64,000 bases of DNA from Acidimicrobiia bacterium. Its GTDB lineage: Bacteria > Acidobacteriota > Vicinamibacteria > Vicinamibacterales > UBA2999. The stretch spans positions 118,593 to 182,592 of the forward strand of contig VFZG01000002.1 of NCBI GenBank assembly GCA_016871275.1, given 5' to 3'. Below are positions 18,877 through 26,791 of the stretch, one piece after another. The notes below the pieces were generated by a model. The model saw only the letters and a list, made by a program, of their open reading frames with translations, did not search any database and was not told where the DNA came from. The translations under genes were made by a program, and so were the position numbers. Positions within the stretch are counted from its first letter, which is position 1. Each line of letters opens with the position of its first letter.

Positions 18877-20457
18877 TCATTGTGGCGGAAAAATCACACC
18901 GCTGGCGAGTGCACTGTTCGGATCGAGGCTGTGCTTGATGCGGCGCATCGCGTCGATGCCGGCGTCGCCGTACAGCTGCCTCAGTAGTTGCTGCTTGATC
19001 GGGTTTCGGCCGACGCCATGTTCGGCGAGCGGGCATCCGCCCATCTCGATCACGATCGCGCCGAGCTCGAGAATGGCGTGGCGGCCCTGCTCCACGTCAG
19101 CGGCAGAGCGCGGAATGACGTTGGGATGTACGTTGCCGTCGGAGATGTGCCCCCACACGGCGAGGTCGAGACCTCGCGTGGCGAACAGGCGGCGGCATTC
19201 GCGCATCATGTCACCGAAGCGGTGGAACGGCACGATCATGTCGGCGGCGGTTTTCGAAATCGCCCGATCGGCCTGCTTGGCCTGCGCCACGCGGCGGTTC
19301 ACGCCCGCCGGAACCGCCTCGCGCAGTTCGGCGAAGGCCGCACCCCGCACGCGATCGGCCGGCAGCGCGATTTCCGTGTCGTCCAGCAGGTCTCGCCGAT
19401 CGAGCGCACGGCAGAAGCGCACCAGCGGCGAGTCCGGCGCGGTCGCGTCGCGCACGTTCTCGAGCTGCGACCACAGCGTCGGATCCGCCGGCACTTCCAG
19501 GTCGATCAGCAGCACCACCGCCGCGCCGGACGGCAGCGCCAGCGCGAGCTTGCGGTCGATGCCATCCTCGCGAACGATCTGGATCGATCGCGCATCGATG
19601 TGCTCAATCGCCGCGATGTCGACACCGTTCGGATCGCCATCCCGCCACGTGTCCTCCGCCATCGCCCGAAGGTCGGTGACCAGCTTGATCGCCTCGTCTT
19701 CGGACGGCACCGGCACCAGCGCGCGGCACATGCCGTCGGGCATCGGCGCAGTGCGGAACGTGGCGTCGGCAATGACGCCGAGCGTGCCTTCGGATCCGAT
19801 AAACAAATCCACCAGGTCCATCCCGGGCGCGCAGTGATAACCCGCCGATCGCTTCGGCACGTCCGGCATCGGCAGCGAGGGAATGTCCACGCGGCGGATG
19901 CCGGTTGACGTCTCGATCTCGAACACACCGTCCGGGCTGGCGCGATGCTGCCCCCTTGAGAGCGTCAGCACATCGCCTCCGGCAAGGACGATGGTCAGAC
20001 CCTCGACCCATTGGCGAACGCTGCCGTACTTGAAGGTGGCGGCGCCGGCGGCGCACGTCGCGACCGCACCGCCCGCAAAGGCGCCGAGGTAGGTCGGCAC
20101 CGGCGGAAACCAGCGCCGGCTCTTGGCCAGTTCGTCCTGCACGGTCTGCAACGGCACACCGGCTCCGACGCGGACGCGATCGCGCTCCACCGTCATCGAC
20201 GTCAAACGGCTCGTGCTGAGAACCACGTCGCCAAACGGCGTCGCGCCACCGGTCAGCGACGACTGGGCGCCGATTGGCAGAACACGCCCTGGGTGCTGCA
20301 GCACCGTCGAGACTTCCTCGATAGAGCGGGGCCGAACGACCAGCGATGCGTGACCTCCCGGGTAGTGCGCGGCGTCTTTCAGGAACGCGGTCGTGTCCGG
20401 TTCGGCCGAAGGAGGCGCAACTTTCAACGGTGGCAACGCCACAACCCTGACCGGCAC
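18877..20457 (-). CDS. FAD-binding oxidoreductase, D-lactate/glycolate dehydrogenase type
   Basis: 526 residues from GTG 20457. The FAD-binding PCMH domain opens with RPRSIEEVSTVLQH and has the pyrophosphate loop PIGAQSSLTGGATPFGD near 97. It continues with AGAATFKYGSVRQWVEGLTIVL and the DLFIGSEGTLGVI element near 222. The C-terminal half ends with the family signature WGHISDGNVHPN and PLAEHGVGRNP. Enzymes of this fold oxidise D-2-hydroxyacids (lactate, glycolate and relatives) and pass electrons to quinone or a partner. Without an iron-sulfur partner nearby the exact substrate is open. A TACAAT box lies exactly 6 nt before the start. Confidence 0.85.
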   Translation of the reverse strand: MPVRVVALPPLKVAPPSAEPDTTAFLKDAAHYPGGHASLVVRPRSIEEVSTVLQHPGRVLPIGAQSSLTGGATPFGDVVLSTSRLTSMTVERDRVRVGAGVPLQTVQDELAKSRRWFPPVPTYLGAFAGGAVATCAAGAATFKYGSVRQWVEGLTIVLAGGDVLTLSRGQHRASPDGVFEIETSTGIRRVDIPSLPMPDVPKRSAGYHCAPGMDLVDLFIGSEGTLGVIADATFRTAPMPDGMCRALVPVPSEDEAIKLVTDLRAMAEDTWRDGDPNGVDIAAIEHIDARSIQIVREDGIDRKLALALPSGAAVVLLIDLEVPADPTLWSQLENVRDATAPDSPLVRFCRALDRRDLLDDTEIALPADRVRGAAFAELREAVPAGVNRRVAQAKQADRAISKTAADMIVPFHRFGDMMRECRRLFATRGLDLAVWGHISDGNVHPNVIPRSAADVEQGRHAILELGAIVIEMGGCPLAEHGVGRNPIKQQLLRQLYGDAGIDAMRRIKHSLDPNSALASGVIFPPQ

Positions 20458-20463
20458 TCGCTC

Positions 20464-20469
20464 ATTGTA
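20464..20469 (-). promoter_or_regulatory. -10 box of the FAD-binding oxidoreductase gene (leaderless spacing)
   Basis: TACAAT on the minus strand ends exactly 6 nt before the GTG at 20457. There is no room for a ribosome binding site. Confidence 0.6.
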
Positions 20470-20577
20470 GCCGCCACGTCGTCACACCCTTCGCGATCGG
20501 CGTCACGCGGTTCGCCTGCAGTCGGCACGCCGACCGTCATCAGTCGTGGCACCCTGAAACACGAGGAACTCTGGCCG

Positions 20578-21222
20578 CTACATCAAAATCCTCGTTGCAA
20601 GCGCGATCAGGGCGACCCCCGTCGCAGCCTGGAGCATTCGGCGCGTCCACGGCGCGACGAACCACCGCCGCATCGCGTCGAGCGCCGTCGCCCACGTCGA
20701 GTGGCACGCCAGCGCGAGGCTGACGTGCGTGGCAGCCAGCGCCGAATAATAGAGGCGGGGCGCTCCCGCGGGAATGAACGTCGGCACCACCGACAGATAA
20801 AAGCTGATGATGACCGGGCTCAGCAGGTTGATCGCCAGCCCGTCGCCGACGTACGCGCCGGCGTGTGCACGCGGCGCCGCGCCCTCGAGATCGAGCGTCA
20901 GTGGAATGCCGCCGTCAGGATGTTTCAGGGCGCGATAGACGCTGCTGGCGCCGAGCCAGGCGAGAAATGCCGCGCCGCCCAGCTTCACCGCATCGAGCGA
21001 TCCCGGCCACACCGCCATCAGCACCGAGAGCCCCAGTCCACACGCGATGGCGATGGTGGTGTTGGCGAGCGCCGCGCCAAGCGATGTCAGATACCCGGCG
21101 CGGCGGCCGCCTTCGAGCGTGTTGCGCACGACGACGGCGGTCGTCGAGCCGGGAGTGACGACCAGGACGAACGTGAACGAGAGGTACGCGAAATAGCTGG
21201 CGTCGATTGCGACCGCGCTCAC
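20578..21222 (-). CDS. LysE/RhtB-family amino acid exporter
   Basis: 214 residues with about six hydrophobic helices. The N-terminus shows the family pattern: FAYLSFTFVLVVTPGSTTAVVVRN with the conserved PGP-like PGS turn, then GRRAGYLTSLGAALANT and the KLGGAAFLAWLGASSVYR segment. LysE-type proteins export amino acids or small metabolites across the inner membrane. The start is GTG 21222, 9 nt downstream of the DUF1684 gene end, so the two are probably co-transcribed. The substrate is not predictable. Confidence 0.8.
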   Translation of the reverse strand: MSAVAIDASYFAYLSFTFVLVVTPGSTTAVVVRNTLEGGRRAGYLTSLGAALANTTIAIACGLGLSVLMAVWPGSLDAVKLGGAAFLAWLGASSVYRALKHPDGGIPLTLDLEGAAPRAHAGAYVGDGLAINLLSPVIISFYLSVVPTFIPAGAPRLYYSALAATHVSLALACHSTWATALDAMRRWFVAPWTRRMLQAATGVALIALATRILM

Positions 21223-21231
21223 GTCCGCAGG

Positions 21232-22143
21232 CTATTTCCTCAGCACCGCAGCGTTCGACGTCGCGTCGGCGTGATACCGCTTCTCGCCCGCTTCAATCCG
21301 CACGGCCAGCTTGTTGGCCGACGGCGGCAACGGGCAGGTCGTCCACGGATTGTAGGCGCACGGAGGATTGCGCGCGCGATTGAAGTCCATCACCACCTTG
21401 CCGTCCGGGCCCGGCATGTCGGCGTACAAGAAGCGCGCCGACGGATACGTCGTATCGGCACTGGTGAGATCGCGGAACACGAACCACAGCTGGTTGCCGG
21501 ATCGCCACGCTTCCATGTTCGCGGCCTTGCCGCCGACCGTCACCGCGACCGTGCCGGCCACATTGAACGGCTCGAGGTCCCCGAGGATGTTCGGGCTCTG
21601 CACGGTCTTCGGCGTCGCCAGCGGCGTGAGCTGCCCGGTCACGGTCATGGCCGGGTTTGCGGGGTACCACTTCAATCCCGAAAAATTCCTGCGCAGCGGT
21701 GCGTTCTGGTCGCGCACGCGAATCGCCAGCCGCGGGCCGCTGTAGTGCAGGAAGAACAACGTGGACTTGTAAGCGATCTGATCGGCGGGCCGGCCGCGTT
21801 CGGCAAGACGCAGCGGCCCCTCTGCGACCGGCTTGCCGTTATAGGTGAGCGTCTGGCCGTTGGCCGCCTTGATCGTCACCGTCGTGCCGTTCATCGTGAT
21901 CACGCCGGCCTGCTTCGGCACATCGGCATAATCCAGCACAATGTCGTTGAGCGGATCCGAACCGAAGGTGTTCTCGCCAGGATTCAGGAAGTGCAAGCCC
22001 GCGACGATGAACCAGCCGTCGTCGGCGAGCAGCACCTTCTGTCGCTCGGCCTGGTAGGCCTTGAGACCGGCGACATCGTAGGCCTCCTGAGCGGAAGCGA
22101 CGGTTGCAATCAGAGTCAACGCCAACAGGCCAAGTCGTTTCAT
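21232..22143 (-). CDS. Secreted DUF1684 domain protein
   Basis: 303 residues with a signal peptide (MKRLGLLALTLIATVASAQ). The mature part matches the DUF1684 family: LADDGWFIVAGLHFLNPGEN near 45, GLKWYPANPAM near 155, and the C-terminal DFNRARNPPCAYNPWTTCPLPP signature followed by KLAVRIEAGEKRY. The function of this family is not established. The start ATG is preceded by a GGAGG Shine-Dalgarno and, further up, TAGAAT. This makes it one of the few clearly leadered genes in the window. Confidence 0.85.
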   Translation of the reverse strand: MKRLGLLALTLIATVASAQEAYDVAGLKAYQAERQKVLLADDGWFIVAGLHFLNPGENTFGSDPLNDIVLDYADVPKQAGVITMNGTTVTIKAANGQTLTYNGKPVAEGPLRLAERGRPADQIAYKSTLFFLHYSGPRLAIRVRDQNAPLRRNFSGLKWYPANPAMTVTGQLTPLATPKTVQSPNILGDLEPFNVAGTVAVTVGGKAANMEAWRSGNQLWFVFRDLTSADTTYPSARFLYADMPGPDGKVVMDFNRARNPPCAYNPWTTCPLPPSANKLAVRIEAGEKRYHADATSNAAVLRK

Positions 22144-22167
22144 GGAGTGCCTCCGGGGCGAATTCTA

Positions 22168-23073
22168 TCAGCCCGTCCGGCCCCGTAACCACAACAGCGT
22201 TTCCGCCCCAAGCAACAGGCTGGCCAGCGTCACATGGCCGACCTGGGCCGCCGGCAGTAACGAGCCATACGCCATGAACAGGCCCAGGCCGATCTGGGCA
22301 ACCGCGAGCGCCAGCACCAGGTAGGCCCATTGAATCGACGGCGAACGGCGCCTGAACAGCCACAGCGTCAACACCGTCGCGCCGATCACCACGGCGAACG
22401 CCAGGTCGCGATGCAGGTAGTCCAGCTGGCCCACCGTGGCCAGTGCCGCGTCTCGCGCCACGCCGGCGTCCATCGCATGATCGATGCGGCCCCGAACCTG
22501 TGTGCCGAACGCCGCCTGCACGAGCGTCAGGCCTATCAGCAGCAGGTACGGCCAGTTGACAGCCTGGCTGGCTGGTGACGCTCCCGCATTGCGACGGCTT
22601 TCATCAAACGCCGTCAACATCGCGTACAGCAGCAGCTGCACGATGATGATCGCGACGATCAAGTGCGCCGTGACGATCCACGGCGCGAGCTCGTGCGCCA
22701 CGACGCGCCCGCCAAGCCAGCCTTCATAGCCCACCAGCAGGAACGCCGCGATGGTCGTCCAAAGGATGCGAGGCTCACGCCGATGATGGCGCCACGCGGA
22801 AATGGCGGTCGCCAGAATCAGGAAGCCAACGGTGACGCCAAGCAGCCGATTCAGGTACTCCGTCCACATCAGCCTCGGATTGAACTGCGACGGATCGAAT
22901 TGCGGCGGCAGGGCCTCGACGGACGCTGGCGGTATCCAAGATCCGAAGCACCGCGGCCAGTCCGGGCAGCCCAGGCCGGCGCCGGAGGCGCGCACCAGGC
23001 TGCCAACGAGAATCAGAAGATAGGTGGTCGCGGTGGTCCAGAGGGCGAGCCGCTGGAACGACGTCAGGCGCAC
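22168..23073 (-). CDS. ctaA: Heme A synthase (CtaA/COX15 family)
   Basis: 301 residues from the GTG at 23071-23073, chosen because a CATAAT box ends exactly 6 nt upstream and the first helix then starts near residue 8. A longer open frame up to 23169 adds only unconserved residues. It has eight hydrophobic segments and the family motif SLVRASGAGLGCPDWPRCFG near 25. Candidate heme-ligand histidines are in VAHELAPWIVTAHL, LDYLHRDLAF and AQVGHVTLA. The enzyme oxidises heme O to heme A for aa3-type cytochrome oxidase in the inner membrane. No oxidase genes are in the window. Confidence 0.88.
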   Translation of the reverse strand: MRLTSFQRLALWTTATTYLLILVGSLVRASGAGLGCPDWPRCFGSWIPPASVEALPPQFDPSQFNPRLMWTEYLNRLLGVTVGFLILATAISAWRHHRREPRILWTTIAAFLLVGYEGWLGGRVVAHELAPWIVTAHLIVAIIIVQLLLYAMLTAFDESRRNAGASPASQAVNWPYLLLIGLTLVQAAFGTQVRGRIDHAMDAGVARDAALATVGQLDYLHRDLAFAVVIGATVLTLWLFRRRSPSIQWAYLVLALAVAQIGLGLFMAYGSLLPAAQVGHVTLASLLLGAETLLWLRGRTG

Positions 23074-23079
23074 ATCACT

Positions 23080-23085
23080 ATTATG
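23080..23085 (-). promoter_or_regulatory. -10 box of ctaA (leaderless spacing, decides the start)
   Basis: CATAAT on the minus strand ends exactly 6 nt before GTG 23073, supporting that start over upstream candidates. Confidence 0.55.
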
Positions 23086-23152
23086 AGCTACGGGCGACGG
23101 GCTACGGGCTACGCGTGAAACACAACCGGGGCGTTTCGAGTCTCGTGACGCC

Positions 23153-24002
23153 ATGGCCCTGACCACCAACCTCTGTCATTCAGCTCGATTGCTGGCGCGC
23201 AGCCCAATTTTCACCCTCACGTCGGTGATTTCACTGGCGTTGGGCATTGGCGCTGCGGCCACGATTTTCTCCCTGACCGACGCGCTGCTCTTCGAGCCGA
23301 CCGTCGGCGTACGAAACGCGGACGAGCTGGTCGATATCGGCAGGGCCAACGAGGGGAGCGGGTTCGACAACATGTCGCACCCTGCCTACAGGTATCTACG
23401 CGACCACAGCCAGACCACGGGGTCGCGGCGGTCGATTTCGGCGGCCGACCGATGAGCCTGACCGTCCCGGGATCGAGCGAACGCGTGATCGGCACGCAGG
23501 TGTCCGACAACTATTTCGACGTCCCCGGTACACGGCCGGCACTCGGCCGGTTCTTCCTGGCTGACGAAGATCAGGTGCCCGGCCAGAAGCCGGTGGTGGT
23601 GCTGAGCCACGACATGTGGTCGACACGCTTCAACAGCGACCCGACGATTCTCGAGCGTCCTCTGCGTCTCAACAACCACGACTTCACCGTCGTCGGCGTC
23701 GCGGAACCCGGTCTTGAGGGCTCATCGATGGTCGGTACCGATCTCTGGGTGCCGTTTGCGATGCTACAGATCGCACGCGGCGAGCCGGCCAACCGGCTCA
23801 CGCAGCCGGGGGCGCCTGGCACGTCGCGGTGGGCCGGCTCAAGCCAGGTGTGTCGATCGGGCAGGTCGGCATCGCCCCAATCGATCCGCTGTCATGTGGT
23901 GGAACCGCGGTGCTGTTCGTCGTGGTGCTGGCCATGGCGGCCTGGACCCCGGCCAGCCGTGCGGCGTCTACCGATCCGGCAACGGCGTTAAGGGCTGAAT
24001 AG
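23153..24002 (+). pseudogene. Decayed MacB-like ABC permease of the acidobacterial orphan type
   Basis: The N-terminus is intact: residues like ARSPIFTLTSVISLALGIGAAATIFSLTDALLF match the first helix of MacB/FtsX-type permeases. A frameshift near 23420 moves the reading into another frame (TVPGSSERVIGTQVSDNYFDVPGTRPALGRFF up to TDLWVPFAML). Another shift near 23820 gives RLKPGVSIGQV, then a jump to the typical end AAWTPASRAASTDPATALRAE with stop TAG at 24000-24002. Intact members have about 800 residues; here the middle is gone. The tail overlaps the end of the convergent STT3 gene by about 35 bp. Confidence 0.85.
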
Positions 24003-26157
24003 CTTCAAAGATCCGAATCATCGGCGATTCGGATTCCTGTTGCTGAGGATCGCGGAACTCCGCGGCGATGTTCAGGCCGGGCACGGCGGGAACGGAAAAG
24101 GCGGGCAGCCAGGGCGTCAAGCCGACGGCTTCGAATCCAGGGCCGCGCTGTGACGCGGTCACCTTGGCTTCATCAGAGCGGGTGTATGGCCAGCGATTGG
24201 CGACTTCGCAGAACCGCCGGCCGGTCACGTCGGTCCGGTCCTGAAGCTGCACGACCCAGGTGTTGTTTGTCGGGTCCACCGCCTGGCCACCCAGTGCCAT
24301 GAGCCGATAGGCCATCGACCGGTAGTACGCCTCGCGATAGATCCACGCCGACCGCCACGGCTCGGCATCGTTGCGCCGCGAGAAGCACAACTGGTAGTAA
24401 CGCGAGGTTGGAATGCCGGCCCAATCGGCAAGGTTCTGGAACCGGCCCGCCAGCGATCCGTCCGGCCCGTCACGGAACGGCAGCTCGAAATCCAGGAGCA
24501 CGTACTTCGATCGCGCGAGCTCGAGCATCTTCAAAGCGGCAACTTCGTCGGTCTCGGTGAAGAACTTCGCCGACACTGCCGCGCCGCTCTGGGTCGGGTT
24601 GCTGATCGGCACCCGGCGCGCCGCCTGCGTGATCCAATACCCCTGGTCCCACCAGTTCATGACGGTGTATGCCGCCCTGTCCGGTGTCTCACCGTAGCGC
24701 GCATAGTAGTAGTCGGGTGGAGCGAACGGTTCCGGCGTTTGCGTGCGGAGCCACTGCATGGCCTCGAACCAGTACTGCGGCATGCCGCCGCCACGAGCGG
24801 CGGTGACCGCCGCAGGAACGATGTTCGGCGCGATCACAATGCCGGCGACGAGCACAATCGCCAGTTCGCGCTGGAACGGCAGCCGCCGGTTGATCCTCGG
24901 ATTCGGATTGTCGCCGTGCGGCACGCCGCCCCAATCCAGGACCCGAACCGACAGCCATGCCGCGACCACTGCCGCCGCGGGCACCAGGTAATAGCCGAAT
25001 CGATTCTGGCCGAGCGTCGCCAGGTAGTTCACGACGGTGAAACAGACAATCAAGATGTGATCGACGCGCTTCGAACGCCAGGCGGAGACTGCCAGCAGCA
25101 CCACGGCGACTGCGCCGACATAGAAGCCGCTCCGGAAGAACACCCACGGCTGATCCCAGGTCCAGTTGCCGGTATACATGAACAACGGCCGCGCTTCGAG
25201 CACCGCCATTCTCGTGGCATCGGGCCGGAAGCGATTCACGTCGACCATCACCTGGCTGGCCAGGTTGGGCAGGAACATCCACACCGCGCCCAGCACGACG
25301 ACCGTGGCGATCACACCCACGCCAATCACCTTCGCGAGTCGATCCGCGAACAACATGACGATCAGCGACACGGCGATGAAACCACCGAGTGCGGCGACCT
25401 GCGTGTTGTAGCGGAACAGGTCCGGGTCCTGGCACGCCAGCACGATCGCCAGCGCGATCGCACCGGTGATGGCCGCGAACCGTCCCGCGGCGGCACGGCG
25501 GTCCGGCGCGACCACGGCCGTCGTGACAATCCAGACGGCAAGGGTGAACACGAAGTACGAACCGCTCGCCCAGGCGAGCAGGTAGAGACCGAGGCTGATG
25601 CCGGCGCCCACCACCGTGCCGTAGGCCATGCACGCCAGCGTGGCAAACGCCAACAGCACCTCGAGCGCGTGATGATCGACGAAGCCGATCAGCGATCGAT
25701 CGAGAAAGTGTCCCGGCAGCACCGCCGCCAGCAGTCCGGCCAGCAGTCCGGCGCGGCGATCGAACGCGACCCCCGCCAGCACCCACACCGCCACGACCGC
25801 CAACACGCCAGCGACAGCCGGCACGAACGCGGCCACCTGCTCGATGTGTCCGGTCGGGGCGTGCCGCCCGCCGGTGACGACAGCCACAGTCGAAATGATG
25901 GTGTCGAGGAGGGGCGCAATGGCGACGTACTGTCCGCCGGGCGCGGCGTACGGATCGACCGTCACGCGATGCGGAAAGTTGCGGACCTGGCTCTCGGCCA
26001 GCCGCACGTGATACCAGGCGTCGGTTTCGAGAAAATTGACGCGCGCCGCGCTCGTCCCGTCCGCGGGACCGAGCACATCGTCCCACGGCGCCCACACGCG
26101 CAGCCCGGCCGCCGCTGCAAGGATGACGGCCAGCACGATGACGTCGAACTTACGCAA
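23968..26157 (-). CDS. STT3/AglB-type oligosaccharyltransferase catalytic subunit
   Basis: 729 residues, about thirteen membrane helices then a soluble C-terminal domain, the STT3/AglB/PglB layout. The first acidic catalytic motif is ETDAWYHVRL (D46). The second is LIGFVDHHALEVLL (D161-H-H), as in archaeal AglB. An acidic LEARP (E321) sits where the TIxE/SVSE loop is expected, and GQNRFGYYL (R386) matches the arginine contacting the lipid pyrophosphate. The acceptor-site signature is WWDQG at 502-506. The enzyme would transfer a lipid-linked glycan en bloc to Asn in N-x-S/T of exported proteins at the periplasmic face. The start is TTG 26157, 8 nt after TAGAAT. The gene is monocistronic; candidate glycan-assembly genes lie at 1-5.4 kb. 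Confidence 0.88.
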   Translation of the reverse strand: MRKFDVIVLAVILAAAAGLRVWAPWDDVLGPADGTSAARVNFLETDAWYHVRLAESQVRNFPHRVTVDPYAAPGGQYVAIAPLLDTIISTVAVVTGGRHAPTGHIEQVAAFVPAVAGVLAVVAVWVLAGVAFDRRAGLLAGLLAAVLPGHFLDRSLIGFVDHHALEVLLAFATLACMAYGTVVGAGISLGLYLLAWASGSYFVFTLAVWIVTTAVVAPDRRAAAGRFAAITGAIALAIVLACQDPDLFRYNTQVAALGGFIAVSLIVMLFADRLAKVIGVGVIATVVVLGAVWMFLPNLASQVMVDVNRFRPDATRMAVLEARPLFMYTGNWTWDQPWVFFRSGFYVGAVAVVLLAVSAWRSKRVDHILIVCFTVVNYLATLGQNRFGYYLVPAAAVVAAWLSVRVLDWGGVPHGDNPNPRINRRLPFQRELAIVLVAGIVIAPNIVPAAVTAARGGGMPQYWFEAMQWLRTQTPEPFAPPDYYYARYGETPDRAAYTVMNWWDQGYWITQAARRVPISNPTQSGAAVSAKFFTETDEVAALKMLELARSKYVLLDFELPFRDGPDGSLAGRFQNLADWAGIPTSRYYQLCFSRRNDAEPWRSAWIYREAYYRSMAYRLMALGGQAVDPTNNTWVVQLQDRTDVTGRRFCEVANRWPYTRSDEAKVTASQRGPGFEAVGLTPWLPAFSVPAVPGLNIAAEFRDPQQQESESPMIRIFEAIQPLTPLPDR

Positions 26158-26165
26158 TCATCGGG

Positions 26166-26171
26166 ATTCTA
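26166..26171 (-). promoter_or_regulatory. -10 box of the STT3 gene
   Basis: TAGAAT on the minus strand ends 8 nt before the TTG start at 26157. An ATG 4 nt downstream of the box is followed at once by a stop in its frame, so it cannot be the start. Confidence 0.5.
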
Positions 26172-26213
26172 GGATGATTCGTCGTGCGGCGCGCACGGCG
26201 ATGGTTAGCGCCC

Positions 26214-26768
26214 CTATCTTTTCGGGATCGTCCAGTAGTAGACCTTGCGGCCGTCCACGTCCATTTCCTTCTCGGGCTTCCAGTCGCCCATGTCGAACGA
26301 CTGCGACACGATGCGGGTGCCGGGCTTGCACTCCTTCATCAGCTTCGGCATCAGCTTGACGTTCAGCGACGGCAGCAGGTAGAGGGTGATCACCGAGGCG
26401 CCGCTCAGGTCCTGCTCGAACAGGTCGCCGTGAATCACGCGCACGCGATCGCCGACGTTGTTCTTGGCCACGTTGGCGGTGATTTCCTCGATGCGCTGGG
26501 GGTCGATGTCCACGCACACGCCGCGCGCGCCGTACTTTTTGGCGGCGGTGATCGGAATGCGGCCGTCACCGCAACCAAGGTCATAGACCACGTCGTTCTT
26601 GGTGACGTTGGCCACCTGCAGCATCGCTTCCACGACCGCTTCCGGGGTGGGAACGAAGATGACGTCCGGGCGGCGCGTCGGAGCCTGGGCCGCCGCCTGC
26701 GCCAACGCCATGGTGGCGCCGGGCAATAGAACAATGGTCAGGGCCAGGGCGAGAAGACGAGTGCGCAT
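26214..26768 (-). CDS. Exported class I SAM-dependent methyltransferase-like protein
   Basis: 184 residues starting with a clear signal peptide (RLLALALTIVLLPGATMALAQ). After it comes a class I methyltransferase core: motif I VVYDLGCGDGRIPITAAKK near 63, the acidic VCVDIDPQRIEE, a VRVIHGDLFEQ motif and ASVITLYLLPSLN. The catalytic fold looks complete, so an enzyme normally supplied with cytoplasmic SAM is apparently exported. The substrate is unknown. An AAGGAGG ribosome binding site precedes the ATG, with TATACT further up, so this gene is leadered. It lies divergent to the PD40 protein gene. Confidence 0.8.
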   Translation of the reverse strand: MRTRLLALALTIVLLPGATMALAQAAAQAPTRRPDVIFVPTPEAVVEAMLQVANVTKNDVVYDLGCGDGRIPITAAKKYGARGVCVDIDPQRIEEITANVAKNNVGDRVRVIHGDLFEQDLSGASVITLYLLPSLNVKLMPKLMKECKPGTRIVSQSFDMGDWKPEKEMDVDGRKVYYWTIPKR

Positions 26769-26791
26769 TCGAAGTAACCTCCTTAAGGTCC

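Noticed and set aside
20011..22188. A 725-codon plus-strand open frame across three leftward genes
   Set aside because: It spans the gap between unrelated genes in antisense and its composition is Arg/His-rich; codon bias belongs to the opposite strand.
24739..26172. A 477-codon plus-strand open frame opposite STT3
   Set aside because: It is antisense to the STT3 gene with intact motifs and has no hydrophobic or domain structure.
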